From assembly GCA_964195945.1 (NCBI GenBank), contig CAXMRC010000201.1:1-64000 (forward strand): a stretch of 64,000 bases of DNA, read 5' to 3'. This DNA comes from JAAETI01 sp964195945. Lineage in GTDB: Bacteria; Actinomycetota; Acidimicrobiia; Spongiisociales; UBA5794. The notes beneath the pieces are model-generated. The model ran no database searches. It saw nothing but the letters and a program-made list of their open reading frames with translations, and was not told where the DNA came from. Below, piece after piece: positions 24,539 through 33,510 of this stretch; the stretch's first letter is position 1, and each line of letters starts with the position of its first letter. Both the position numbers and the translations under genes were made by a program.

Positions 24539-25228
24539 GTGTTCCGTATGCCATTCTTGATTGCAGCCACGGTCATGGCCACAGGCTTGGCGTGGACCGT
24601 TCATCTCGTAGTTGCACCCGACCCATGGGCGCCTGATTCAGCGCTAGCCATTGCCATTGGCATCCTGGTGTTGAGCATCGTCGCCATGACCGCCCTTTTG
24701 TTGGGTCGAGGGCGATGGACCCGATACTTTGCGATGGGCGTTGTAGTTGCCGAGCTTTTGATTGCCGCCGTCGGTGAATATGAAGGATGGCTTGTAGCTG
24801 GCGTCGCTTTGAGTGGTCTCAGCCTCGCCGGTCTGGGCGGTCCGTGGTTCAAAGGCTGGCTTAGGGAACAACCGGCCGCAGGGTCCCCAGGCGGTCAACC
24901 AATCGCCCTCGCCATTGGTGCGTTTGCGGTGGTGCCACTTGTGGGACTCGCCGCGCCGGACGGTTTGGAGGCTGCCCACGGCGTTGCCGGTGCGCTGGGG
25001 ATACTGCTCAGCTGGGGCTATATGAAGGGCAGAGTCTGGGCCTTGCTCAGTCTTCGCTTCGTCATGCCGGTGGTGATGATTGTCGCCGCGATCAGTTCTT
25101 CGATAGTGGGAGCCATCGTGCTGATTGCGGGCGGCGCCGCTCTCGCCTACCTTGCGTGGTCCCCGGAGGCACGGCTGGCGGTTGACCCGCTGCCCGAACT
25201 GCCGGCACCGCGACGGAGACGCCCATGA
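24539..25228 (+). CDS. Multi-spanning membrane protein of unknown function
   Basis: A 229-residue very hydrophobic protein with about seven membrane helices (first at residues 4-25, last at about 190-210), ending in a basic tail PAPRRRRP. It starts with a GTG at 24539, 22 bases after the lipoprotein stop, and overlaps the next gene by an ATGA. Gly/Ala-rich helices and short loops suggest a small integral membrane component; no transport motif was recognised. It is likely co-transcribed with 24103 and 25225. Confidence 0.7.
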   Translation: MFRMPFLIAATVMATGLAWTVHLVVAPDPWAPDSALAIAIGILVLSIVAMTALLLGRGRWTRYFAMGVVVAELLIAAVGEYEGWLVAGVALSGLSLAGLGGPWFKGWLREQPAAGSPGGQPIALAIGAFAVVPLVGLAAPDGLEAAHGVAGALGILLSWGYMKGRVWALLSLRFVMPVVMIVAAISSSIVGAIVLIAGGAALAYLAWSPEARLAVDPLPELPAPRRRRP

Positions 25229-25656
25229 GCAACGCAACAGTCCCGCTGAGCCGGCAACTCCGGATCGCCGCGTCCTTAGCCGGGGGCGGGATAGCGGGGT
25301 GGCTCATTGGTCAAAGCCTGACTTGGGGAACCGTTGGTGCGGTCGTCGGTCTCGGGGTGGCAATCATGATCTTGGTCTATCGCATCCGCCCCATCGTCGC
25401 CGCCCCCGTCGGGATTGGAGCGGGGATCGGTGCCTATCTAGGAGGGACCATCGTTGGCGTCCTGTGTGAGCCCCGAGGTTGCCCTGCCTTCGAGACTGTT
25501 GCGGCAACCACCACCGGCATCGGTGCCTTGGTAGGGATTGGCCTGGTGGTTGCCCTGGCGACCCGATCTTTTGACGAATACCAGGAAGCTGTCGGTCGCG
25601 GAGCCAAGCCACCGACGACCAGCTGCAGCACCACCGAAGGGCAGGAGTCAGACTGA
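25225..25656 (+). CDS. Membrane protein of unknown function
   Basis: A 143-residue protein with about four membrane helices, Gly-rich (for example ASLAGGGIAGWLIGQSLTWG), and a short cytoplasmic C-terminus. Two Cys lie in VLCEPRGCPAF between helices. The ATG at 25225 overlaps the preceding stop. The arrangement of Gly zippers (GVGIGAGIG-type repeats) is seen in small glycine-zipper membrane proteins, but no family is certain. It closes the three-gene set that begins at 24103 and is convergent with fabF. Confidence 0.7.
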   Translation: MSNATVPLSRQLRIAASLAGGGIAGWLIGQSLTWGTVGAVVGLGVAIMILVYRIRPIVAAPVGIGAGIGAYLGGTIVGVLCEPRGCPAFETVAATTTGIGALVGIGLVVALATRSFDEYQEAVGRGAKPPTTSCSTTEGQESD

Positions 25657-25664
25657 GCCCGCGG

Positions 25665-26909
25665 TCAGACTGACGAGAACAGCAGCGAGACGTTGTGACC
25701 GCCGAAGCCGAACGAATTCGACAGCACCCGCTCGACTTTGGCGTCGCGGGCCTCGTTGGGAACGTAGTCCAAGTCGCACTCCGGATCAGGGGTTGTGTAA
25801 TTGATCGTCGGGGGGATCACGCCCTCAGCCAGAGCCTTCAGAGCAATTACCGCCTCGACCGCGCCTGCCCCGCCCAGCAAGTGTCCCGTCATCGACTTCG
25901 TCGACGAGATTGGCAGCCGATAAGCATGATCGCCGAACACCGTCTTGATGGCGAGTGTCTCGGTAACATCGTTTGCGGGTGTGGAAGTCCCATGGGCGTT
26001 GATGTAGTCAACGCTAGAAGCCGGAATGCCGGCATCGTCAAGAGCGCCCTGCATGGCACGTGCCGCACCTCCGCCGCCGGGTCGCGGGAGCGTGATGTGA
26101 TAGGCATCCGCTGACATTCCGTACCCGGTCACCTCGCCGTAGATCTTGGCCCCGCGCCCGGTGGCGTGTTCAAGAGACTCGAGGATCAAGGACCCGGCGC
26201 CTTCGCCGAGCAAGAACCCATCACGGTCCTTGTCGAAGGGTCGGCTGGCGCGTTGTGGATCGTCGTTCCGGGAGCTCAACGCCTTCATGGAGCTAAACCC
26301 GCCCATCGCAAAAGCTGTAACCGAGCCCTCCATGCCACCGGCCACCATCACGTCGGTGACACCACGGCGGATAATCTCGGCAGCATCCCCAATAGCATTC
26401 GCCGAAGCCGCACAAGCGGTAACTGTGCATGTACTGGGGCCGGCGAGGTGGAAGTCAATCGACACTGCACCGGCAGCCTGATTGCTCATGATCATCGGGA
26501 TCGCCAATGGTGAGATCCGGCTGGGCCCACGTGCGGCAAGAACCCCCATTTGCTGCTGGGTGGTGCCAATGCCCCCAATGCCGGTTCCGCACACAACGCC
26601 AGCGCGGAGGCTGGCCGGATCGCCATCTTCGAAGACGAGATCCGCATCTTCCAGCGCCTGCTTCGTCGCGGCCCAGAACAACATGGTGCTCCGATCCAGA
26701 CGACGCGAATCCTTGCGAGGCATATACACCTCAGGATCGAAGTCCTTGACCTCAGCAGCAAACTGGGTACCGAGACCCTCAGGGTCGAACAGAGTGATCG
26801 GCCCGGCCCCTGACTTTCCGTCGAGAAGCGCTTTCCAGAAGTCGTCCACATTGTGAGCCAGAGGATTGACCGTGCCCATCCCCGTGACTACTACTCGGCG
26901 CCGATGCAT
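25665..26909 (-). CDS. fabF: 3-oxoacyl-[acyl-carrier-protein] synthase II (FabF)
   Basis: Elongating beta-ketoacyl-ACP synthase of type II fatty acid synthesis. It is 414 residues, the normal length. The catalytic Cys166 lies in STCTVTACAASANAIGDA, and the two His are in YINAHGTSTPAND and KSMTGHLLGGAGAVE. The ending SFGFGGHNVSLLF is typical. It is the last gene of the fab operon, 4 bases after acpP, so one transcript is likely. The ATG is at 26909. FabF accepts acyl-ACP and malonyl-ACP and usually controls chain elongation. Confidence 0.96.
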   Translation of the reverse strand: MHRRRVVVTGMGTVNPLAHNVDDFWKALLDGKSGAGPITLFDPEGLGTQFAAEVKDFDPEVYMPRKDSRRLDRSTMLFWAATKQALEDADLVFEDGDPASLRAGVVCGTGIGGIGTTQQQMGVLAARGPSRISPLAIPMIMSNQAAGAVSIDFHLAGPSTCTVTACAASANAIGDAAEIIRRGVTDVMVAGGMEGSVTAFAMGGFSSMKALSSRNDDPQRASRPFDKDRDGFLLGEGAGSLILESLEHATGRGAKIYGEVTGYGMSADAYHITLPRPGGGGAARAMQGALDDAGIPASSVDYINAHGTSTPANDVTETLAIKTVFGDHAYRLPISSTKSMTGHLLGGAGAVEAVIALKALAEGVIPPTINYTTPDPECDLDYVPNEARDAKVERVLSNSFGFGGHNVSLLFSSV

Positions 26910-26913
26910 GCTG

Positions 26914-27159
26914 CTACCCGTTCAGTTTCTGGCTGACCAGGTCGGCAGCTTCGCCAACAGTTGTGATCTTTTCCGCTTCTTCATCGGGAATCTTCACATC
27001 AAAGTTGTCTTCGAGGGCCATGAGCAGTTCCACAACACCCAGCGAGTCGACGTCCAGGTCTTCCTCGAATTTCGCTTCCATCGTGATGTCATCTCGCTCA
27101 AGACCAAGCTCGTCCACAAGCAAGTCAGTCAGTTTGGCTTCGATTTGGGATCGTTCCAT
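26914..27159 (-). CDS. acpP: Acyl carrier protein
   Basis: An 81-residue four-helix carrier protein. The phosphopantetheine attachment Ser39 is in EEDLDVDSLGVVELLMALED, the DSL motif. It carries acyl intermediates between FabD, FabH, FabG and FabF. The ATG at 27159 gives the standard length and is preferred over a start 7 codons upstream. Acidic composition and position between fabG and fabF are as expected for the operon. Confidence 0.96.
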   Translation of the reverse strand: MERSQIEAKLTDLLVDELGLERDDITMEAKFEEDLDVDSLGVVELLMALEDNFDVKIPDEEAEKITTVGEAADLVSQKLNG

Positions 27160-27176
27160 GGCTAGTGCCTTCCTGG

Positions 27177-27923
27177 TCAAAGAGCCAGGCCACCGTCAAC
27201 AACGATGGTCTGACCCGTTATGTACGACGCATCTTCGGATGCAAGATAGCCCACGGCCGACGCGACTTCCTCTGGAAGCCCAAGGCGTCCCAAAGTTATC
27301 TTCTCCGCGGCTGCGTTTGTGACATCGTCACCAAGAGCAGCCGTCATGTCAGTAGCGATGAAACCAGGGGCCACCGCGTTAACAGTGATACCTCTCGACC
27401 CGATTTCCTTCGCAAGCGACATCGTGAAACCGATGACACCCGCCTTGGCAGCTGCATAGTTGGCCTGGCCGGGGTTGCCGTACACGCCTGCGACCGAACT
27501 CAAGCTGATGATGCGACCCCAGCGCCCCCGCAACATCCCTCTCATCACACCCTTTGAACACAGAAACACCGATCTGAGATTGGTCTGCATGACGACGTCC
27601 CAGGCATCGGGCTTCATCCGCATCAGAAGATCGTCGCGGGTAATACCAGCATTGTTAACCAGAATCTCGATGGGCCCGAGCTTCTCTTGAACCTCGGCCA
27701 TCACGGCAGCAACGGCTGCTTCGTCGCCAACATCGCCTTTGACTGCGACTGCGGTCCCACCCGCCGCCTCGATGGCGGAGACAACCTCGGTCGCCGCCGC
27801 TTCGTTCGATACGAAGTTGATAGCCACTCTGTGGCCATGGGAAGCAAGGAGTTCTGCAATCGATCGGCCGATTCCACGGGAACTACCGGTGACGAGAGCG
27901 ACCCGCGATGTGACGTCACTCAT
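27177..27923 (-). CDS. fabG: 3-oxoacyl-[acyl-carrier-protein] reductase (FabG)
   Basis: Short-chain dehydrogenase of 248 residues that reduces beta-ketoacyl-ACP with NADPH. The cofactor loop is TGSSRGIG, the central NNAG near residue 90, and the catalytic set is Ser143, Tyr156, Lys160 in LSSVAGVYG and NYAAAKAG. The end GQTIVVDGGLAL is standard. The ATG at 27923 overlaps the fabH stop; a TTG one codon earlier is less likely. It lies between fabH and acpP in the operon. Confidence 0.95.
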   Translation of the reverse strand: MSDVTSRVALVTGSSRGIGRSIAELLASHGHRVAINFVSNEAAATEVVSAIEAAGGTAVAVKGDVGDEAAVAAVMAEVQEKLGPIEILVNNAGITRDDLLMRMKPDAWDVVMQTNLRSVFLCSKGVMRGMLRGRWGRIISLSSVAGVYGNPGQANYAAAKAGVIGFTMSLAKEIGSRGITVNAVAPGFIATDMTAALGDDVTNAAAEKITLGRLGLPEEVASAVGYLASEDASYITGQTIVVDGGLAL

Positions 27924-28984
27924 CAAACGCCAAGACCCTGGACGCGGTCGGCAAGGAGTTCAAGACCGGTCTTGTCGGTACCGGGCAGCCCGTGCTCCGC
28001 TGTACCAAGACGCGTGACTCGATCTCCCCAGCGCACTGCCGCCGCCCCCCACGTGAGACCGCCACCAAAAGCGACCAAGGCGACCAGGTCCCCCGGTGCG
28101 ATGACTCCCTGATCAAGAGCCTCTGAAAGCGCGATCGGAATACTCGCCGCAGATGTGTTGCCGTATGCGTGGATGTTGGTGTAGACCTTGTCCGACTCGA
28201 CCTTGAGCCGCTTGGCGGTGGCATCGATGATCCTGATGTTGGCCTGATGCGAGATCAGAATATCGATGTCATCGACGGAAAGACCAGCTGACTCAATCGC
28301 GGTAGTCGCTCCTTCGGCCATACGGGTGACTGCGTGGCGGAAGATCTCACGACCCTCCATATCGACGGTCAGCGGGATAGAGGAGTCAAATGCCCGCTCG
28401 GTGCCGCCGCCACGAATCGTCAGTATTTCGGTAAGGCTTCCATCGGAGTGCAGATTTGATGCCAGCACTCCGTCCGTGCCGTCCGTAGCTTCTACGACCA
28501 CAGCTCCCGCACCGTCGCCAAAGAGAACTGCGGTCGTGCGATCGGTTAGATCCAGATAAGAGGAAAGTCGCTCCGCCCCGATAACGAGCGCCCTGTTGAC
28601 GGTCCCAGCGGCAATCATGCCATTAGCCACACTTAAGGCGTACACGAACCCGGTGCACGCAGCGTTCAGGTCCATTGTCGCCCCGAGCCCACCCAGCTCC
28701 CGCTGCACGTAGGCAGCGACCGACGGTAAGGCCCGATCCGGACTGCAGGTAGCGACGATGATGAGATCGATATCGGTCGCGCTGAAGCCAGCGGCAGCAA
28801 GAGCGTGCCGAGACGCGGCAGTTGCCATTTCCGCGTTGGACACGTGGCTGATTCGCCGCTCCTTGATCCCGCTTCGAGTAGTAACCCACTCGTCGTTGGT
28901 ATCAATGACCGTTTCGAGATCGGTGTTACTAAGAACGGCTGGCGGCGTATACGCGCCCCAGCCGACGATGGTTGCATGCCGCAT
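27923..28984 (-). CDS. fabH: 3-oxoacyl-[acyl-carrier-protein] synthase III (FabH)
   Basis: The initiating condensing enzyme, 353 residues. It has the thiolase fold with Cys110 in LNAACTGFVYAL, His246 in SHQANIRI and Asn276 in YGNTSAAS, the FabH catalytic triad. The starting WVTTRSGIKERRI contacts CoA. It is slightly longer than the usual 320-340 because of a C-terminal extension of about 25 residues (from GTAEHGLPG). In actinobacteria FabH often prefers branched primers; that cannot be judged here. It overlaps fabG by ATGA and follows fabD at 19 bases. Confidence 0.95.
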   Translation of the reverse strand: MRHATIVGWGAYTPPAVLSNTDLETVIDTNDEWVTTRSGIKERRISHVSNAEMATAASRHALAAAGFSATDIDLIIVATCSPDRALPSVAAYVQRELGGLGATMDLNAACTGFVYALSVANGMIAAGTVNRALVIGAERLSSYLDLTDRTTAVLFGDGAGAVVVEATDGTDGVLASNLHSDGSLTEILTIRGGGTERAFDSSIPLTVDMEGREIFRHAVTRMAEGATTAIESAGLSVDDIDILISHQANIRIIDATAKRLKVESDKVYTNIHAYGNTSAASIPIALSEALDQGVIAPGDLVALVAFGGGLTWGAAAVRWGDRVTRLGTAEHGLPGTDKTGLELLADRVQGLGV

Positions 28985-29003
28985 CAGGCTCCCTTCCAGA
29001 AAC

Positions 29004-29930
29004 TCATACTACGGCCAGCTCCCCTACAGCCGCGCCGATGTTGTCGAGCGACGACACGGTAATGACAGTTGCACCCTTAACGGTGCGTTTCGCCATACCA
29101 GCAGTCACATCACCCGGGCCGATGTGGACAAACGCCTCGACACCGGCGTCTGCCATCGCCAATAACGATTCGCTAAACCGGACCTTGCCGACAAGCTGAC
29201 CTGCCAGAGAACCAGCGATGTCTGACGCTGGCTCCGCCCCGACGTTCGACCACACGGGAAAAGCGCCGTCGGCAAACTCAACACCCTCGAGGGCCTCCGC
29301 AAACTCGCGCCGGGCGCTCTCCATCATGGGCGTGTGAAAGGCACCAGCGACGTTCAGTTGGATAACACGCCGGAGTCCCAGGTCCCGAGCGTTCTCGGTG
29401 AGGTCGGCAACAGCTAGTTTCGAGCCGGCCACCACGATTTGGCCGGGTGCATTGACATTGGCTACCCAAATCTCTGCGCCCGATTCACGCAAGTCAGAGA
29501 CGACCAACTCGACAGTATCGAGCTCGGCTCCCATCACCGCCGCCATGGATCCAGATGAGGTTTCGGTCGCTTTGGACATTGCCAGCCCGCGGGCCGCAAC
29601 AAGACGAAGCCCATCCAGATAGGACAAGGCGCCGGAGGCAGCATGAGCGGTGTACTCCCCAAGGGAATGGCCAGCGGCGGCAACTGGGGGGTGCGGGGCT
29701 TGAACGGCGAACGCCTCCCACAAAGCATATGTGACCCCGTACAGGGCCGGCTGGGCACGATTAGTCCTCACCAGTTCGCTTTCGGGTCCCGTCGCACATA
29801 GAGAGGACAGGGACCAGCCCAATACCTCGTCGGCGGCCGATCCGAGCAAGTCTGGGCGCATGTCAAAGACGTCGGCGCCCATTCCGACGACCTGACTTCC
29901 TTGTCCTGGGAAAAGAACCGCATATCGCAT
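29004..29930 (-). CDS. fabD: Malonyl-CoA:ACP transacylase (FabD)
   Basis: First gene of the fab operon, 308 residues. It loads malonate from CoA onto acyl carrier protein. The nucleophile Ser89 is in AAGHSLGEYTAH, the N-terminal LFPGQGSQVVGMG is the oxyanion-hole region, and His199 is in VAGAFHTPMMESA. Length normal. The ATG at 29930 is 62 bases from the divergent gene at 29993; that gap carries a tandem heptamer and presumably the operon promoter. Confidence 0.95.
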   Translation of the reverse strand: MRYAVLFPGQGSQVVGMGADVFDMRPDLLGSAADEVLGWSLSSLCATGPESELVRTNRAQPALYGVTYALWEAFAVQAPHPPVAAAGHSLGEYTAHAASGALSYLDGLRLVAARGLAMSKATETSSGSMAAVMGAELDTVELVVSDLRESGAEIWVANVNAPGQIVVAGSKLAVADLTENARDLGLRRVIQLNVAGAFHTPMMESARREFAEALEGVEFADGAFPVWSNVGAEPASDIAGSLAGQLVGKVRFSESLLAMADAGVEAFVHIGPGDVTAGMAKRTVKGATVITVSSLDNIGAAVGELAVV

Positions 29931-29960
29931 CGGGTGGTCTGACTCCTGCGTCGGGCAAAC

Positions 29961-29975
29961 AGTTACGGAGTTACG
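29961..29975 (-). promoter_or_regulatory. Tandem heptamer upstream of fabD
   Basis: AGTTACG is repeated at 29961-29967 and 29969-29975 (8-bp step); on the fab strand this reads CGTAACT twice, 31 bases upstream of the fabD start. It could be a half-site pair for a fatty-acid regulator or a coincidence. The 62-base divergent gap is too short to say more. Confidence 0.25.
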
Positions 29976-29992
29976 AAAGGTTTCTTGGCAAT

Positions 29993-30676
29993 ATGCCGAA
30001 TACGATTGTCATGCGACAATTGTTGGCCACCGCCATTGGGCTTGTTGCTGGATTCTGGTTGCTCTCAGGCTGGATCGGAGCAGGTGTGAGCGCCGGGACA
30101 CCGGTTGTTGTGTTAGCGGCGGACGAAGTCATCCTCCTTCTTCCCCGCTCCCCTTCGGTCGACCGGATCGTATCCGATCTGCACATGGAACTGCGTAGGG
30201 TCGCCGCGGCGACAAACGACCCTCGTATCGCCGATGCCCTAGAAAGGATCGAAAGCGACCATGGCCTACTCGGGCAAGTAGCCCTGGCGCCGGTCGAGAT
30301 GTTCGACAACGGGGCAGCGGCAGCTACCGCCACTGCCGTGTATGACATTCAGCTCGAATCTGAAAGGGTCACCGTTGTCGTCGTCACCGTGGAGTTGGTG
30401 CCAGCGTATGGGAACACAGCGAGCACCCGGGAGCATGAGGACGGGCATGCACTCATCAACCGGACTCTGGCAAGGCGTTGTGCCGCGGACGCGCTTCAGG
30501 TCTCGGTCGAGGCCGGCTATCGGGGCGAATCGCTTATCAGCGGGATGGTTGCGTATCTCGTTGGCTCAAGCAGCCCCGTACACACCGCCTATCACGAGTA
30601 CGTTTCGTCAGCCAGATATGGCGAGCATATTCGGTATGCACGGCAAGCCGTGACCGACGTGGCCGGATGTAGCTAG
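29993..30676 (+). CDS. Membrane-anchored protein with HExxH-type motif
   Basis: A 227-residue protein. An N-terminal hydrophobic helix (about residues 10-30) acts as anchor or signal. The middle region is beta-like, and REHEDGHALINRTLARRC near residues 145-162 contains H-E-x-x-H, the zinc-metallopeptidase signature, followed by a helix; the pattern resembles the HEDGH element of DUF922-type proteins. A third metal ligand is not certain (His in YHEYVSSARYGEH, about 203-214, is a candidate). The ATG at 29993 has GAAAGG upstream. Divergent from fabD and convergent with threonine aldolase. Function unknown. Confidence 0.65.
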   Translation: MPNTIVMRQLLATAIGLVAGFWLLSGWIGAGVSAGTPVVVLAADEVILLLPRSPSVDRIVSDLHMELRRVAAATNDPRIADALERIESDHGLLGQVALAPVEMFDNGAAAATATAVYDIQLESERVTVVVVTVELVPAYGNTASTREHEDGHALINRTLARRCAADALQVSVEAGYRGESLISGMVAYLVGSSSPVHTAYHEYVSSARYGEHIRYARQAVTDVAGCS

Positions 30677-31719
30677 GAGTCTGCGCGCAACGAGTCAGCC
30701 ACGGCGAGCGCTCGATCCACGTCAGCAGAGTCGACGTTGTGATGGGTGCAGAACCGCAACACCCCCGGCACTATCAACGCGGTAAGCACGCCGGCATCTT
30801 GTAGGGCTGCCATGAACTGCGCCGCGGACCAAGGCAACCCCTCGTCACGGAGGACCACCATGTTCGTCTTGACCGCAGCGGCGTCGACTGCTTCCGGGAA
30901 ACGGTCGGCAAACCCGTCGGCAAGCCGCTTGGCGTTCACGTGATCATCAACCATCCGGTCACGATCGTCGATCGCCACCTTTGCCGCGGCTGCAATTACA
31001 CCAGCCTGCCGCATCGAGCCACCGAGGCGCGAGCGAAGCCCGCGAGCCTCACCGACAAAGTCTGCAGCGCCGGCAAGCATCGAGCCAACGGGTGCGCCCA
31101 AACCTTTCGAGAAGCAAAACATCACGCTGTCCGCAGGACCCGCGATCTCGGCAGCCGCGACACCGGTAGCGGCCACCGCATTCCACAAGCGCGCCCCATC
31201 AAGGTGAACGCTGAGACCAACCGCGTGGGCGTAGTCGGATCCGGCTTTGAGCACGTTCTGTGGCACAACAGTGCCTCCAGATACGTTGTGGGTGTTCTCC
31301 CACGACAGCAAGCTGACCCTTGGCAAATGATATGTAGTCCCCGCCGCCGCCGCCCGAATGGCGTCCAGCGTCATCTCGCCGTTGCGGCTGGCGACGGTGC
31401 GGAAAGACACTCCGAAATTTGCGGATGCTCCCCCGTGCTCGTAATTGCGAACATGCGCCGTTTCAACACACACGACCTCATCGCCCGGCCGGGTGTGGGT
31501 GCCGATCGCAAGTTGGTTAGCCATGGTCCCCGACGGTGTGAAGATCGCAGCTTCCTTGCCGAGCAAATCAGCGACTTCATCTTGCAGAGCGTTGACCGTC
31601 GGGTCTTCGCCGTAAACGTCGTCGCCAACCGGAGCGGCAGCCATGGCAGCCCGCATCGCATCGGTTGGGTGAGTAACTGTGTCCGACCGGAAATCGGCCC
31701 GCCCGTTTGAGAATGCCAC
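30673..31719 (-). CDS. ltaE: Low-specificity L-threonine aldolase
   Basis: A PLP-dependent fold-type I enzyme of 348 residues cleaving L-threonine/allo-threonine to glycine and acetaldehyde. The start DFRSDTVTHPTDAMR and the segment VGDDVYGEDPTVN are family hallmarks, and the PLP lysine is in FCFSKGLGAPVGSM. It begins with a GTG at 31719, 2 bases after the aminotransferase stop, so both are probably one transcript. A beta-eliminating lyase of other substrate range (for example phenylserine aldolase) cannot be excluded. Confidence 0.9.
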   Translation of the reverse strand: MAFSNGRADFRSDTVTHPTDAMRAAMAAAPVGDDVYGEDPTVNALQDEVADLLGKEAAIFTPSGTMANQLAIGTHTRPGDEVVCVETAHVRNYEHGGASANFGVSFRTVASRNGEMTLDAIRAAAAGTTYHLPRVSLLSWENTHNVSGGTVVPQNVLKAGSDYAHAVGLSVHLDGARLWNAVAATGVAAAEIAGPADSVMFCFSKGLGAPVGSMLAGAADFVGEARGLRSRLGGSMRQAGVIAAAAKVAIDDRDRMVDDHVNAKRLADGFADRFPEAVDAAAVKTNMVVLRDEGLPWSAAQFMAALQDAGVLTALIVPGVLRFCTHHNVDSADVDRALAVADSLRADS

Positions 31720-31721
31720 GG

Positions 31722-32903
31722 TTATACCGCCGTCAACTTGTCGAGAGCCCTACGGATCCCGCGAACGGCCTGCCCGACGCGATGTTCGTTTTCAACCAGG
31801 GCAAAACGGACAAATCCCTCTCCACTTGGGCCAAAACCGATGCCGGGGCTCACCGCGACTTTTGCTTCCCGAAGCAGGTAAACCGTAAAGTCGAACGACT
31901 TCATGTGACTGTATTCCTGCGGGATTTTCGCCCACACAAACATCGTCCCCAACGGCTTTTCGATAGGCCAGCCAGCCCGGTTCAAGCCATCGACCAAGAC
32001 GTCGCGACGCTTCTTGTAGACCTCTTGCACCTCGAGTACATGCTCATCGCCTTCGTTGAGAGCCACGATCGATGCGATTTGGATCGGCTGAAACGTGCCG
32101 TAGTCCAGGTATGACTTCAGTTTCGCCAGGGCCCCAACCATCTCGGAGTTCCCGACGACGAACCCGACCCGCCAGCCTGCCATGGAGTGGCCTTTGGTCA
32201 AGGTATACAACTCGACGCCAACATCTTTGGCGCCCGGTACCTGCAGCATGCTCGGCGCCTTGTAGCCGTCGAACGTGATATCGGCGTAGGCGAAATCGTG
32301 CACCAACATCACGTCGTGCTCTTTGGCGAAGGCGACCAGTCGCTCGAAGAACTCAAGTTCCACAGTCTTGGTGGTCGGGTTGTGTGGGAATGACGTGATG
32401 ATTACTCGGGGACGTGGCCACGAGTCCAGGAACGCCTCATGAAGATGCTCGAAATAGTCCGTTCGGTGCAGCACCGGGACCCGGCGGGCCTCGGCACCGG
32501 CCAGGGCTGCGGCGTAGATATGAATGGGATACGACGGTTCCGGCACCAGAGCGACGTCGCCTGGCTGGACCAAAGTCCACATCAGATGCGATAGGCCTTC
32601 CTTGGCACCGATCGTGTTGATCGCCTCCGTCTCCGGGTCGATCTCGACGCCAAACCGTCTTGCATACCGATCGGCGATCGCCTTGCGAAGATTCGGAATC
32701 CCCCGGGAGGCGGAGTAGCGGTGATTGCGCTCGTTGGCAGCCGACTCGGCAAGCTTGTCAACGACGAATTTCGGCGTCGGTATGTCCGGATTGCCAAAGC
32801 CAAGGTCGACGATGTCCTCGCCCGCTCTTCTTGCTTCAAGCTTGAGTTGGTTTACCTCGGCGAACACGTACGGCGGAAGGTTGTTGATTCTTCGAAAATC
32901 CAT
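31722..32903 (-). CDS. Class I/II aminotransferase, alanine-transaminase (AlaC) type
   Basis: A 393-residue PLP aminotransferase. It contains DLGFGNPDIPTPKFVVDKL, the substrate cap YSASRGIPNLRKAIADRY, and the PLP lysine in TLTKGHSMAGWRVGFVVGN. The HNPTTKTVELEFFERLV segment is typical of the alanine/valine-glutamate group related to E. coli AlaC. Likely reaction: pyruvate plus glutamate to alanine plus 2-oxoglutarate. The ATG at 32903 is the family start. It is directly upstream of threonine aldolase. Specificity is inferred from similarity of motifs only. Confidence 0.88.
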   Translation of the reverse strand: MDFRRINNLPPYVFAEVNQLKLEARRAGEDIVDLGFGNPDIPTPKFVVDKLAESAANERNHRYSASRGIPNLRKAIADRYARRFGVEIDPETEAINTIGAKEGLSHLMWTLVQPGDVALVPEPSYPIHIYAAALAGAEARRVPVLHRTDYFEHLHEAFLDSWPRPRVIITSFPHNPTTKTVELEFFERLVAFAKEHDVMLVHDFAYADITFDGYKAPSMLQVPGAKDVGVELYTLTKGHSMAGWRVGFVVGNSEMVGALAKLKSYLDYGTFQPIQIASIVALNEGDEHVLEVQEVYKKRRDVLVDGLNRAGWPIEKPLGTMFVWAKIPQEYSHMKSFDFTVYLLREAKVAVSPGIGFGPSGEGFVRFALVENEHRVGQAVRGIRRALDKLTAV

Positions 32904-32972
32904 GATCAGGTGAGAGTAGCCGGGGATGAGCGAGGTGCAGCTCTTCTGGATCCGCTGCGGCCAACGCCGCGG

Positions 32973-33467
32973 CTAACGCCGATTCACCAGACGGCGGAGA
33001 CGATCCGGGAGCATCTCAACTCCCCAGGCCGCGATACCGCGGACCAGTTCCAAACCATCTTCGGAACCATCCCACCATTCCTCTATGACCTCCGGTGGGC
33101 TGGCCTGGAGTAGGTAGTCGATAGCGAAAGCGAGCACGAGAAGATCGTCGACGCTGCCCAGCACCGGAACAAAGTCAGGAATGATGTCGATGGGAGACGC
33201 AATGTATGCCCCCACCAGCGTCATCGCGAGCCGGCGTTTGCGAGGCACCCGCTTGTCACGGAGCAGCCGATACAGCAGCTTGGCGAGATTCGGAACGAGG
33301 AGAACCGCCTCTTTCAGCATCTCCTGGCGGCTGCGCATCGGAACCGGGTGAGTTGTGTCGAGCGGGTGCCGAACCAACGCCAAAGTGGCGTCACCTAGCT
33401 CAGGCTCGCCAGCGACCTCTGGCTGGTTGTCCGCTCTATCGGGCATCGGAATGATTTCACCGTCCAT
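32973..33467 (-). CDS. DUF1232 (YkvA-like) membrane protein
   Basis: A 164-residue protein. A polar N-terminal region (about 1-50) precedes the DUF1232 core, KRRLAMTLVGAYIASPIDII followed by PDFVPVLGSVDDLLVLAFAI, two hydrophobic segments with the S-P-I-D-x-I-P-D-F-x-P-x-x-G-x-x-D-D signature. Function of the family is not known; it is common in bacteria. The ATG is at 33467. The gene is flanked by the aminotransferase and a ROK kinase on the same strand, without obvious link. Confidence 0.88.
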   Translation of the reverse strand: MDGEIIPMPDRADNQPEVAGEPELGDATLALVRHPLDTTHPVPMRSRQEMLKEAVLLVPNLAKLLYRLLRDKRVPRKRRLAMTLVGAYIASPIDIIPDFVPVLGSVDDLLVLAFAIDYLLQASPPEVIEEWWDGSEDGLELVRGIAAWGVEMLPDRLRRLVNRR

Positions 33468-33510
33468 ACGGCAAGCCTAACCCTCGATCGATGTGATCAA
33501 GGCCGGAACT

